A stretch of 64,000 nt of DNA from the NCBI RefSeq assembly GCF_016756495.1, contig NZ_AP023243.1, positions 6,452,501 through 6,516,500 on the forward strand, given 5' to 3'. The notes under the pieces are model-generated. The model searched no databases. It had not been told where the DNA came from and worked only from the letters and a program-made list of their open reading frames with translations. A program made the translations under genes and the position numbers. How positions within the stretch are numbered: position 1 is the first letter of the stretch; each line of letters begins with the position of its first letter. The DNA is from Mesorhizobium sp. 113-3-3. Its GTDB lineage: Bacteria; Pseudomonadota; Alphaproteobacteria; Rhizobiales; Rhizobiaceae. Shown here piece by piece: positions 8,594 through 18,063 of the stretch.

Positions 8594-10969
8594 TTACGCC
8601 GGCCCATTTCGCATATCGGCCCGGTCGCTCAACAAGGACTTACAGAACGCCGGGGTGAGCTTGCCGCGGTGGATTGCGTTGTCGTAACCCTTCTTAGCCC
8701 GGGAGGTCTGCCACTGCCGATTATGGCCGCGCTGTTCATTGGACTTGACGTGGCAAGCGGCGAACTCGGCGCTGTCCAGCGTTGCCAACTGCTGCGCATA
8801 TATCTTTCGTGTCGTGTGGATGTGCACCCACATTGGACTCGGTAGTGTACGGTTGCTCAGCGCCTTGGGCTGCAGCCTAATCTCGAACAGATTGCTCGGC
8901 TCTGGGTTCAACGCGCACGGGGGATCTGCAGGCGTCAACTCCCGGGCCGACCGCAACTGCTCAAGGTGGTTTTGCGAGGGAAATGGGTACCTCTTCATGC
9001 AATCCATGATCATATCAGGCTTTTGTTCGTCCCAAGCTTTAGCCAATCCCCGCACATTGGCCAACATGTCCCTGAACTGAACCGTTAGTCGGTGCACGTC
9101 GTCCATCTTTCCCTCCTTGGAGAGACGAGACGCCTCCAACGCTGGGAGGCAGGGCTCCATCTCGACAGCCTGCGTTTGCAGGCGCTGGACCACGAGGCCG
9201 ACGGCGTGTTCGACGTCCTCGGGCTTCCCGGAGCGCGCTCGGGAGATCAAACTTTGCTGAGCAGGCAAATCGAACTTCAAAAGTTCGGTCGACCGTGCGA
9301 CTAGTGACTTCGTGTTTTCCCCCGTCGTTGGATTTTGCAAGATCGCCAAGCGTGCTGCCGCGGACGACGCACTGTTCTGCGCCTCCTCTGCACTCACGAG
9401 CTTCTTCGTACCTAAATCCGTGCGTACGAGCACCTTGGCTGCTGGCGCAGGGTCGCTGACGGCCGCAGCGACTTGCGGCTCCGGCCGCCCGGCCGCCGAA
9501 CTCCCGGCGCCAGCGGCCTGCTTGCTCTTGTCTTTTCCTTTTTTTCTGGGCGCTGTAGTGCTTTCGGCCACCATAGTCTTGCCGGCAGTTCCAGTCGGCA
9601 TCGCAGCGGCAGCGTCGGCCGTCAGGTCAGGGGCTGGCGGCTTCGGCTGCAGTGCGAGGAGGTCCGTAACCTCGTCCGAAGCGATCCAGGCGTCGTCCAC
9701 GATCCGGGTCAACAGTTCCAATGGGAGGCCAGCACCTGCTTGGTGATCCCTTAGCCTGTCAACCACGGAGTGCGAGGCCGACGCAAAATCCGCAAGCCGC
9801 TCCACAACTCCTTCCAGAACGGCGCAGTGTTCCGCGTCGAGCGGGCGCCCTTCCTTCCTCAGTACAGCTTCGGCCGTCGAGACGAATGCCGGAAAAACCT
9901 CGCCGATGAAGTTACCCAGCAGACGCGTTTGCCCGTTGTCACCGATGAGGAGTTCCCTGATGGGTGCTTCGAGCATGATCGCCTGCGGGGCCATGTTGAC
10001 CTGCGCGAGATTGATCCGCGATTGCAGCTGCATTATCTTTGAATTGACAACCCAGCCCGAGTGCAGCCGCAGCGCGGCCTCTTCTTCCCGCCGCATCTCG
10101 GCTGTTGAGCTTGGTAAGTCGGCTGTCGCGACGCAGACGGCCCGCATCAATTCGTGGCGCTGTACTTTCTTGTCCCAACGCTCCACGCAGGCCACGGGAT
10201 ACTTCGCCATACTGGGAGCCGATCGGCTCAGCTGGTCGAGGGTGGCATTGGATTTGACCAAGTTGTGGAGAATGTCCTCCATCCGCTTCCGGTTCTGTTC
10301 CTCCTTCTTGAAGATCGTATGGGCCAGCTCGTTGGCACTGTCCGCCCGATGAATCACGTCGGCGCGGTAGTGACGCACATCATCGTCGGACAGAGTGCTG
10401 CGCGCCTCATCCTTGGGCAGGCTCGCGTAGCATTCCAGAAGTTCTGCGCCCGCATTAGCGAGCTGATCAAGCTCGTCTCGGAAGCCCTCCATCGGTTTTC
10501 CGCTATGCAGGCTCTTCTCTTCGAGAACTTGGATTTCGTCAATCAGCGAGCACATTCGTCGCTTTGTCTCGTTGATGACTTCGCCTGACGAGGAACTGGG
10601 GACTGTCACACCCGAAGTTGACGGCTGGCTGGCGACCGGCGCCAGGGCTTCACCATCCGACGTTGAGGAAACACTGCGCCTCCGCGAACCGGCCGCACGT
10701 GGCCCGGCGGCTGCACGTGGCGCAGCCGCCGGGATTCGATGTGGGGGAACGGAAGGGCCTGAAGATTTGCCGCCAAGGTCATCATGGGCACCTCGCGCAG
10801 CGCCAGCCGAGGGTGAACCTTTACCTCCCTCAGAGCGCATCCGCTCCAGGACGGAACCGAACCCTTGGCTGCCTTCCCCGGAGGCAAGACCTGATTGCGA
10901 GCGCGAACTGCTCGATCCGGCTCCAGCATCTCCAATGCGCGATTTTCCAGATCGGCCAATGCCCGTCAT
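8594..10969 (-). CDS. Putative type III effector of 791 residues, Mlr6358-like
   Basis: The protein begins MTGIGRSGKSR and has a low-complexity Ser/Gly/Arg-rich N-terminus typical of secreted effectors. The middle is predicted helical (residues ~130-460), followed by a Lys/Ala/Pro-rich linker (KKGKDKSKQAAG). The C-terminal ~80 residues contain WVHIHTTRKI and FAACHVKSNEQRG. Residues 1-~520 resemble the N-terminus of the giant effector at 1-7148, so the two share a module. No enzyme motif is visible. A tts box lies ~480 bp upstream. From memory M. loti has a gene of this type (mlr6358) next to the giant mlr6361; orthology is inferred. The function is unknown. Confidence 0.82.
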   Translation of the reverse strand: MTGIGRSGKSRIGDAGAGSSSSRSQSGLASGEGSQGFGSVLERMRSEGGKGSPSAGAARGAHDDLGGKSSGPSVPPHRIPAAAPRAAAGPRAAGSRRRSVSSTSDGEALAPVASQPSTSGVTVPSSSSGEVINETKRRMCSLIDEIQVLEEKSLHSGKPMEGFRDELDQLANAGAELLECYASLPKDEARSTLSDDDVRHYRADVIHRADSANELAHTIFKKEEQNRKRMEDILHNLVKSNATLDQLSRSAPSMAKYPVACVERWDKKVQRHELMRAVCVATADLPSSTAEMRREEEAALRLHSGWVVNSKIMQLQSRINLAQVNMAPQAIMLEAPIRELLIGDNGQTRLLGNFIGEVFPAFVSTAEAVLRKEGRPLDAEHCAVLEGVVERLADFASASHSVVDRLRDHQAGAGLPLELLTRIVDDAWIASDEVTDLLALQPKPPAPDLTADAAAAMPTGTAGKTMVAESTTAPRKKGKDKSKQAAGAGSSAAGRPEPQVAAAVSDPAPAAKVLVRTDLGTKKLVSAEEAQNSASSAAARLAILQNPTTGENTKSLVARSTELLKFDLPAQQSLISRARSGKPEDVEHAVGLVVQRLQTQAVEMEPCLPALEASRLSKEGKMDDVHRLTVQFRDMLANVRGLAKAWDEQKPDMIMDCMKRYPFPSQNHLEQLRSARELTPADPPCALNPEPSNLFEIRLQPKALSNRTLPSPMWVHIHTTRKIYAQQLATLDSAEFAACHVKSNEQRGHNRQWQTSRAKKGYDNAIHRGKLTPAFCKSLLSDRADMRNGPA

Positions 10970-11114
10970 TTTTTCATCTCCGATATAGACGAGAACGCGC
11001 TGTCTGTGGATTGGGGCTGATGTGTCAGCCGTAGTGCATCAGGGCTCTGGCGGGTAAGTGCAATCGCCCAGATGACAGGTGGCATGACGTCTGAGAACCA
11101 GCGGCATGTTTTCG

Positions 11115-11384
11115 TCAGTCGTCATGGCCAGCCCGGATCGACCCTGCCGCGCCGGTCCAGCCTGAACCCAATGCAAAACACACGAAGACCTGTCGATCTC
11201 CACGATAGGAGGCCGCGAAACTAGCGAGTACGGGCGTGCCGGCGCTGGAGACGAACTCGCATTGAGACCAGGCGGCGCCATGTGCGCAAGTGCTTGCCAA
11301 AGCCGTCGCTGCCCTTTGACCGTACCGGGTCGTTAGCTTGGTTGGAGCTTTCGGATGAGCCACTTTTCCGACCGTACATGGCAT
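11115..11384 (-). CDS. Small unrecognised ORF in the leader downstream of a tts box
   Basis: An 89-codon frame beginning MPCTVGKVAHPK starts ~67 bp downstream of the tts box at 11451-11480. It is preceded by a plausible ribosome binding site (AAGGGA, five bases before the ATG). I recognise no family. The composition is Ala/Gly/Ser/Thr-rich with several cysteines. Position suggests it could be co-transcribed with the effector at 8594-10969, whose leader would otherwise be unusually long (~480 bp). It could equally be a chance frame. Confidence 0.35.
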   Translation of the reverse strand: MPCTVGKVAHPKAPTKLTTRYGQRAATALASTCAHGAAWSQCEFVSSAGTPVLASFAASYRGDRQVFVCFALGSGWTGAAGSIRAGHDD

Positions 11385-11450
11385 TCGTTCCCTTTTTGGC
11401 GGAAGTCTTTAATATGATTTTGAGTTGTTAGGTCTCTCTCGAAGAGAGCT

Positions 11451-11480
11451 ACTCGAACGAGCTGACGGTGAGCTGACGCG
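11451..11480 (-). promoter_or_regulatory. tts box upstream of the 791-residue effector
   Basis: The minus strand reads GCGTCAGCTCACCGTCAGCTCG. It has two CGTCAGCT half sites with an 11-bp period, matching the other boxes in this window. The downstream gene begins at 10969. Confidence 0.78.
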
Positions 11481-11949
11481 CTGTAAGCTAGTTCCGGCGG
11501 GGCGATGCACATACTGCGTTCGCTTTTTCTCTCGGGGGCCGTCGAATTCCCTCGCCTTCGGCACTCGCGCAGCGCATCACGGATCGGAATTAACTTTCGG
11601 ATGATGCGGGCGTGCTGTCGGGAATGCCGCCCTGTCGACTGTTGCGCACGATGATGATGGCGGGCGCAACCATCGACCTACTGGCCGGCCAAGCGTTTCT
11701 CGTGGCGGGTTTCCAAATCGAGACAAGAACCGCGCGTCATCACCGATCAGCGGCCAAGCGCGATCCGCGCTCGCCCGGGCTGCGTAACCTGACCAACTCC
11801 GCCCGGCCGAACGCTGATCGCTCCTTGTAGTCTCGGACGGTGAAGGCCGGCGAGGCCCCGGCGCTGATCCATGCCTGGTCGGCCCCACGCGGAAGGGGCA
11901 CCTGTAGAGGCCAGAGCAGCACTGCGCCGCATAGGGTCCAATGCCCTCT

Positions 11950-12261
11950 GGCAGGTCGGGCACCGCTTCGCCATTGAGATGGAAGTCGGAGGCGCCCGCA
12001 GAGAAGCTCAAGACCTGGCGCGAAGTTGTTGGGCCGGTGTTTCGCGGCACCTGGCCACTTGACGCCGAACTCCAAACGCCGAGGGCCAACTTCAAGTTGG
12101 TTCAGATGCTACGGGCCACGGGAGACGCGTTTCCAGAGGCGGTCGACGATGTGATTCCCCTAATCACGCAAGAGCCTGCGGTCAGGGGCACAACCGTGTT
12201 CTCTTTAAGAGACGCCGATCCGGCACTCTACAAACTGGCCCCTAGTCTTACTGTGTCGTAA
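11950..12261 (+). pseudogene. C-terminal fragment of an unrecognised protein
   Basis: About 95 codons read like real protein (WREVVGPVFRGTWPLDAEL, ATGDAFPEAVDDVIPLI). The frame has no credible start; sequence before it (11481-11940) is not coherently coding in any frame. It ends at the left flank of the IS701 remnant, which probably interrupted it. It is vaguely reminiscent of the C-terminal part of large SIR2/ATPase-type proteins carrying a DUF4020-like region, but I cannot support that firmly. Confidence 0.35.
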
Positions 12262-12305
12262 GTTTCGTTAACGACTGATTGCGAGAATGGCGATTCGTGC
12301 TTCAT

Positions 12306-13437
12306 ATGGAGGGAGCGATGGATCTCCAGGACGGAATCGAAACGAGTGAATCGCGTTTTGCGGCCTATGTCGAGACGCTGGCCTCGGTATTGGGTCATGC
12401 TGACCGGGTGGCGCCGCTGAAGGCCTATTGCACCGGGCTGCTTTTGCCGCGCGAGCGCAAAAGCGTCGAGCCGATGGCGGCACGGGTGGAGCCTGGGCGT
12501 GTCCAGGCGGCGCACAGTCGCTGCATCATTTCGTAGCGAAGGCGGATTGGTCGGATGATGCCGTGCTGAGCCGCGTGCGGGAACAGGTGCTGCCAGCGCT
12601 TGAGCGTCAGGGGCAGATCCGTGCTTGGATCGTCGACGACACCGGCTTTCCCAAGAAAGGCAAGCATTCGGTTGGGGTTGCACGGCAGTATTGCGGGCAG
12701 CTCGGCAAGCAGGACAACTGCCAGGTCGCGGTCTCTCTGTCGGTTGCCACCGAGCAGGCGAGCCTGCCGGTCGCCTATCAGCTCTATCTGCCGGAAGGCT
12801 GGGCCAACGACCCTGACCGGCGCGCCAAGGCAGGTGTGCCGGAGGATGTCATCTTCCGCACCAAGCCCGAAATCGCCCTCGCGCAGATTCGGGCGGCGCT
12901 GGAGGCCGGCGTCTCACGGGGCGTGGTGCTGGCCGATGCCGGTTACGGCAACGACACCGCCTTCCGCACCGGGCTGACAAAGGTGGGCTTGACCTATGTC
13001 GTCGGGGTCCAGTCCTCGATCCGCCTGTGGTCGCCCGGCACGCAACCATTGCCGCCGAAGCCGTGGAGCGGACGCGGACCCCGCCCTCGCGCGTTCGGCG
13101 GCAGGCTGAACATGCGCCGGTCTCAGCCAAGGAACTGGCGCAAGCGCTGCCCGAGGACGCCTGGCACATGGTTACTTGGCGCGAGGGCTCCAAGGCGTCG
13201 CTTGCCTCACGCTTTGCCGCCGTGCGGGTTCGGCCGGCCCATCGCGACTACTGGCGCTCCGTCCCCCACGCTGAGGAATGGTTCCTGATCGAATGGCCGG
13301 ACGGTGAAGTCGAGCCAACTAAGTACTGGCTCTCGACCTTGCCTGGAAAGACCAGGCTTGCCGACCTCGTCGATCAGGCCAAGATGCGATGGCGGATCGA
13401 GCGGGACTATCAGGAACTCAAGCAGGGGTGCTGTCAC
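12306..13437 (+). pseudogene. IS701-family transposase, frameshifted and truncated
   Basis: The reading passes through three frames. The start is MDLQDGIETSESRFAAYVETLA. Near 12518 a base is missing (AAHQSLHHFV should continue but the frame ends). The second frame carries IVDDTGFPKKGKHSVGVARQYCGQ and VLADAGYGND. A second shift near 13075 leads to DAWHMVTWREGSK and WRIERDYQELKQG. DDTGFPKKG and ADAGYG carry the expected IS701 acidic residues. The C-terminus is lost at ~13437, where another IS begins. Confidence 0.8.
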
Positions 13438-13478
13438 ATTGATTTTGGCTTAACGGTTTGACGATAAGTCAGGTTGGC

Positions 13479-13728
13479 ATGGTCGAAGCATGCGCCACCT
13501 ACAAGAACCATCGCTTCCCGATCGAAATCGTTGCTCATGCCGTCTGGCTTTATTACCGGTTCGGGCTGAGCCTGCGCGATGTTGAAGAAATGCTGCTGGA
13601 GCGGGGGATCGTCGTCTCCTACGAGACCATCCGCCGCTGGGGAAAGAAGCACAGTCCCGATTATGCACGTCGCCTGCGCCGCAAGGCGCCATCGAAAGAC
13701 GATGTCTGGCATCTTGATGAGGTAGCCG
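13479..13728 (+). pseudogene. N-terminal fragment of a second, different IS6-family transposase
   Basis: The fragment MVEACATYKNHRFPIEIVAHAVWLYYRFG continues to VWHLDEV, the first catalytic Asp region of IS6-type transposases. It is then cut exactly where IS6 copy B begins at 13729. The sequence is clearly diverged from copy B, so two distinct IS6-family elements are nested here. The rest of the gene is not found on the far side of copy B, so part was deleted. Confidence 0.8.
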
Positions 13729-14542
13729 GGCACCGTAAAGTTAACCGACGGCTGATGAAGATGTGCGAACATGGGCCATATCAGAAGTTGCTCGTGATCC
13801 GCTTTATCGTTGCCACCGCTTTCCCGCCGAGATCATTGCGCACGCGGTATGGCTCTACTTTCGCTTTCCGCTCAGCCTGCGCATGGACATGTTGGCGGCC
13901 CGCGGCATCATCGTCACGCATCAGACCATTCGAAGCTGGGCGGAGAAATTCGGGCGGCATTTCGCCCGGGAGATCAAGCGACGGTCAGCCGGCTGCCTGG
14001 GCGACAAATGGCATCTCGACGAATGTGTGGTGGCCATCAATGGCAAGAAGCAGTGGCTCTGGCGTGCCGTCGATCAGGACGGCTTGGTCCTCGAAGTGCT
14101 GGTGCAAAGCCGCCGAAATGCCAAGGCGGCAAAGCGTCTGATGCGCAAGTTGCTGAAGGCTCAAGGGCGGACACCACGAGTCATGATCACCGACAAGCTC
14201 CGGTCCTATGATGCCGCCAGGCGCGACCTCATGCCCGGTGTCGAACACCGGTCGCACAAAGGCCTCAATAATCGAGCGGAAAATTCGCACCAGCCGACCC
14301 GACGACGCGAAAGGACCATGAAACGCTTCAAGTCGGCACGCCAGCTTCAGCGGTTCGTTTCCATCCATGATCCGATTGCCAACCTGTTCCACTTTCCCCG
14401 CAATACGCTGTCATCGGCTCAACATCGAGACCTGCGTAACGCCGCCATGCAAATCTGGAACAAAATCGCGTGTCTCGCCGCAGCGTGACAGCCGTCCCGG
14501 CCAGCTATCGCTGCATCAATCCGCTGATAACTTTACAGTGCC
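13729..14542 (+). mobile_element. IS6-family insertion sequence, copy B
   Basis: The same element as at 7484-8296, with the same terminal repeats and orientation. It carries one extra G just inside the left end and a few substitutions. It interrupts the older IS6-type transposase at 13479-13728. Together with copy A it brackets a 5.4-kb segment containing the 791-residue effector. Confidence 0.88.
13763..14488 (+). CDS. IS6-family DDE transposase (copy B)
   Basis: Practically identical to the copy A transposase, with the same DDE residues (LDECVV, TDKLRSY, NRAENSH). Two differences matter. The ATG that starts copy A (MSEV) is ATA here, so translation would need the GTG at 13763 or an internal start. 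An Arg in LYRRHRF is Cys here. Copy B may therefore be poorly expressed. Confidence 0.82.
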   Translation: MRTWAISEVARDPLYRCHRFPAEIIAHAVWLYFRFPLSLRMDMLAARGIIVTHQTIRSWAEKFGRHFAREIKRRSAGCLGDKWHLDECVVAINGKKQWLWRAVDQDGLVLEVLVQSRRNAKAAKRLMRKLLKAQGRTPRVMITDKLRSYDAARRDLMPGVEHRSHKGLNNRAENSHQPTRRRERTMKRFKSARQLQRFVSIHDPIANLFHFPRNTLSSAQHRDLRNAAMQIWNKIACLAAA

Positions 14543-14544
14543 CG

Positions 14545-14815
14545 AAGCCTTCCGACCATGAGGCGAATGGAGGCCAGCTTGAGGAAGGCGAGCGCCCTGG
14601 TGCGATTCGAAATTGAATTTGTCTTCCTCAGCCCCTTTTGGAACTCCGGCCCCTGGAATGGCCGCCACCGGCGTAGAGCTTGAACAGGAAGGGATCGAGT
14701 CCGAACAGCTTCGCCATCACCATCACGCCGCCATCGCAGTCCTGGATGTCGGCGGCATGAACGAGGGCGTGCATCAGGAGACCTTGGTATTGACGAGAAT
14801 ATGCCGCTTCTTGCC
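14545..14815 (-). pseudogene. IS5-family (IS427-like) transposase C-terminal remnant
   Basis: In shifting minus-strand frames one reads GKKIKGKKRHILVNT, then DIQDCDGGVMVMAKLFG, LFKLYAGGG and finally ALAFLKLASIRLM, the signature end of IS5/IS427 transposases. Frameshifts and loss of the N-terminus make it non-functional. Confidence 0.7.
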
Positions 14816-15235
14816 TTTGATCTTCTTGCCCGCATCGCGCTGCCCAAAGTCGGGCTCCCGCTGGAGCGCGTCAACCTGGAAGCGTGCTCGCTGACGGCCT
14901 GGCCTCACGACGGATTGCGCGCCGAAGGCCAGCCGGTGCATGTCAAGAGCTGGCAATGCCGGCTCTGGCGTTCTCTCCTCGTTCACCGCCACCCGGTGCT
15001 GAACGAAATGCGCAGCATCGAGAATATGGTCCGGACGATCCTGCGGGAGGCCTGTATCAACTGGGCACGCGGTCGCGAACCACCATCGCCGGTCGTGTGC
15101 AGGAGCTGGCCGGCGCTGACGCCGAGGTGCTGGAAATAACCGGTCGCTGACCAAGGTGTGTCGGGCGGTGCATGTGCACAGCTAGCGCGACCGCGCCAAC
15201 GCACTCAGGTCCGGACTTCCTTTAAAACGCAAGCG
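14815..15235 (+). pseudogene. IS110-family transposase remnant
   Basis: The plus strand reads LPLERVNLEACSLTAWPHDG, PVHVKSWQCRLWRSLLVHR and EMRSIENMVRTILREACINW. This resembles the middle of IS110-family transposases (VHVKS..CQ.LR.LL..R..L......E...RG.L). There is no start, no C-terminus and a stop near 15137. It abuts the IS5 scrap, so two IS remnants fill the gap before y4yS. Confidence 0.55.
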
Positions 15236-15758
15236 ACAGGTCGAGATTGTGCTGCACCATCTGATTCCCAGGCTCTGTCTCGAGAGCTTGCCGATACAGC
15301 ACCTGTGCCGCGTCATGCCGCCCCTCAAGGTCCAAGATCACTCCCTTCGCGTTCAATGCGCGCAAATTTCCTGGGGCTGCAACCAAGAGCCTGTCCAGTA
15401 CCTGAAGCGCCTCATGCGGACGCTTCTGCGCGACCAAAGCATTCGTAAGACGGATCGCCGCATCGACATTGTCTGGGTGCTGCGTCAACTCATCCCGCAG
15501 AGCCCGCTCTTGTGCATCCTGGCCGACCGCGCTCAAAATGCGTTCTCGCATAGCCGGGTCGATTTGGTTGGCGTTGAGCAGCTCTGGGGATGACGTCTCC
15601 CTCACTGAAAGAGCAGGCTTGTCCAAGCTGGCGCAACCGCCGAGAGGCAGCATGGCGAGTACAGAGAAGAAAAGTGAGTTCCTAAATGCTCGGCCGTCTG
15701 TATTCTGGTGTGAATTCATGCTTGGTTTCCAATTATCATAGAGTGCTATCACGTTCAT
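15222..15758 (-). CDS. y4yS: TPR-containing lipoprotein of the T3SS cluster (Y4yS-like)
   Basis: A 178-residue protein whose N-terminal signal ends in a lipobox (LGGC near residue 42), so it is predicted to be a lipoprotein. Residues ~70-170 form tetratricopeptide-like helices (PDNVDAAIRLTNALVAQKRPHEA and NLRALNAKGVILDLEGRHDA). It is the last gene of the unit nopC-nopA-y4yQ-rhcV-y4yS and sits 21 bp after rhcV, the place of y4yS in strain NGR234. A pilotin- or chaperone-like role is inferred. Confidence 0.82.
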   Translation of the reverse strand: MNVIALYDNWKPSMNSHQNTDGRAFRNSLFFSVLAMLPLGGCASLDKPALSVRETSSPELLNANQIDPAMRERILSAVGQDAQERALRDELTQHPDNVDAAIRLTNALVAQKRPHEALQVLDRLLVAAPGNLRALNAKGVILDLEGRHDAAQVLYRQALETEPGNQMVQHNLDLSLAF

Positions 15759-15779
15759 TCGATGGCAAACGGATTGGGT

Positions 15780-17825
15780 TTACTCTGACAGCCCACTGAT
15801 CAATCCATGCGGGAATTTGACGGACCCGGCGGGTTTAACTGTAAAGTCGGAGGCGATATCTTGATAAGACAGCACGGCAACATCGATCCCGTTTCTGGTG
15901 AAAAAGCCGCGGACGAAGCGTCGGATGTCCGTTGAGGTTAAAACGACAGGGCGGGTCTGACCCGGTGCTGTGTTCGAAAGGATCTGACGTACCTGTGACA
16001 GCAGCGCTTCGCTTTGCCGGTCCTCTAGTACGAGGTGGGGTCCTGCAGCCGAATCTCGAACTGCATTGCGCATCACATCCTCACTCTGGCGTTCGACGAC
16101 CAAGGCGGGCACGATGCCCTCTGTGTTGGCATAGCGGTGACAGATCTGACGCTTCAAACCAGAACGAATATATTCCGTGAGCAGGGCAACGTTTGGCTCA
16201 CGTTCGCTCCATTCCGCCAATCCTTCTAAGAGAAGGCGGGTGTGGCGGATCGGGATTCCTTCATCCAGGAGCCGGCGCAGCACATCCGCAATCCGAGGTA
16301 TTGGCGTCGTGCGCAGCACCTCCTTGACCAGATCAGAATAGTCCTTCTCCATTCGGCCTATCAATTGTCGGGTCTCTTGAATACCGATCAATCGGGGTGC
16401 GAAACGGGTCAACGCTGTATGGAGGCGCAAGGCGAGGAATTCGCCAGGACCGTAATGTGTGATGCCGGCACTCTTGAGAGCCGGTGCATGGCTTTGGTCG
16501 GCCACGAGTCTGTCCGTTTTTGGATCACGCCGATACGGGATACCGCTCGATTCGATGTTCGCCACATCGTCTTTGAGCATCAGCTGGCTCGGATCAAACA
16601 CACCCTGTTCAACTGGCACCCCCTCGATATCTATTCGAAACTGAGACTCCAGCAACTGCTGGTCGACAGTGACAGGGATGGGGGGAACGACAATGCCAAG
16701 ATCGGCTGAAAGTAGTTGCGAAACGCGTGCAATCTCCTGCTGCAATTCGACTTGTTCAATCGCATGCATCAGGTCTGGCGCAAGGAAGAAAGCGATCGGA
16801 CATTCCTGCGCGGGCGCGGTTTGTTTTTGAGTGTCCCCTGCACTTGTGGTATCGACAACATCGCCCTTCACAAAGCTTATCGCGGCGAAGATTGCGGCCA
16901 ACACCAAAAAGACGGGCAGGGGGAAGCCAGGAACGAACCCCATCAAAACCAGGACGCAAGCTGCGACCCGCACTGGTCGCTTGCTGGCAGTGATCTGATT
17001 CACTATTTCGGTACCAAGGTTGACCCTCGCCGCCCCCGTGACACGAGTGACGACGGTCGCCGCTGTAATTGATAGCAGCAGGGCCGGAATCTGCGATATC
17101 AATGCATCGCCTATCGTTAGCAGAGTATAGTGATGCAGCACATCGCCGAAGGACATGCCCTTCGAGAGCAGGCCGATCGATATCCCACCCAGCATGTTGA
17201 TGAAGATAACCACCAGTCCGGCGATGGAATCGCCCTTCACAAACTTCATCGCGCCATCCATCGCGCCGTAAAGTTGGCTTTCCTTCTCCAATGCGGCGCG
17301 TCGCCTGCGGGATTCGTTGGCATCGATGTGGCCGTTGCGTAGCTCTGCGTCGACCGCCATTTGCTTACCCGGCAGAGCGTCGAGCGTGAAGCGCGCCGCC
17401 ACTTCGGCCACGCGTTCGGCGCCCTTCGCGAGGACCATGAATTGTACCATGGTGACGACCAGAAATATGACGAAACCGACCACGATATTGCCCGAGATCA
17501 CGAAATCGCCGAACGTATGGATGATGGCGCCTGCCTCCCCCTCGGCCAGGATCAGGCGCGTCGTTGCGACGGTGAGCGCCAGGCGGAACACCGTGGAAAG
17601 CAAAATGATGCCGGGCAAAGAGGAAAGATCAAGTGGAGTACTGACATACAGGGCAACCATCATCAGCAGGATGGCCAGTCCCATATTGAATCCTATCAGC
17701 GCGTCGACCACCACGATCGGGATAGGCATGACCATCATAGCGATAGCCAGAAGCAGCATCAACGCGACCATCAGGTCCGGGTTGGCCGGCGAACGGTTGA
17801 TGAACTTACGCAGGACGTTGGCCAT
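15780..17825 (-). CDS. rhcV: T3SS inner-membrane export gate protein RhcV (SctV/FlhA family)
   Basis: A 681-residue FHIPEP-family protein. Eight hydrophobic segments lie in the first ~330 residues, including SSLPGIILLSTVFRLAL and the conserved TRLILAEGEAGAII. The C-terminal cytoplasmic domain starts at ~residue 350; in this family it forms the nonameric ring that receives substrate-chaperone complexes. The length is normal for SctV. The start ATG at 17825 is followed at once by the expected hydrophobic region. The gene lies between y4yQ and y4yS as in other rhizobial systems. The 238 bp upstream show no other gene. Confidence 0.97.
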   Translation of the reverse strand: MANVLRKFINRSPANPDLMVALMLLLAIAMMVMPIPIVVVDALIGFNMGLAILLMMVALYVSTPLDLSSLPGIILLSTVFRLALTVATTRLILAEGEAGAIIHTFGDFVISGNIVVGFVIFLVVTMVQFMVLAKGAERVAEVAARFTLDALPGKQMAVDAELRNGHIDANESRRRRAALEKESQLYGAMDGAMKFVKGDSIAGLVVIFINMLGGISIGLLSKGMSFGDVLHHYTLLTIGDALISQIPALLLSITAATVVTRVTGAARVNLGTEIVNQITASKRPVRVAACVLVLMGFVPGFPLPVFLVLAAIFAAISFVKGDVVDTTSAGDTQKQTAPAQECPIAFFLAPDLMHAIEQVELQQEIARVSQLLSADLGIVVPPIPVTVDQQLLESQFRIDIEGVPVEQGVFDPSQLMLKDDVANIESSGIPYRRDPKTDRLVADQSHAPALKSAGITHYGPGEFLALRLHTALTRFAPRLIGIQETRQLIGRMEKDYSDLVKEVLRTTPIPRIADVLRRLLDEGIPIRHTRLLLEGLAEWSEREPNVALLTEYIRSGLKRQICHRYANTEGIVPALVVERQSEDVMRNAVRDSAAGPHLVLEDRQSEALLSQVRQILSNTAPGQTRPVVLTSTDIRRFVRGFFTRNGIDVAVLSYQDIASDFTVKPAGSVKFPHGLISGLSE

Positions 17826-18063
17826 CTAGGCCCCTTTACGATCGCTTGAGAATTATTCTGCTGCTACGCAGTGAAGCGTAGCATTCGAAGTCCGAGGGCC
17901 AAGTCCCTCATTGGGCAGCCCGCGAGCAGCAGGCTGTGGCATGAGAGCCCGAATGCGCGAAGCTGGGTGGTCAGCAAGTTTTCACTCTGTCCAGGTTTGT
18001 TGTGGTAGTGGGCGCGGCAGAATGGTAGCTGACCACGCAATTCTGCTTGATAGGGCCTGCGGA

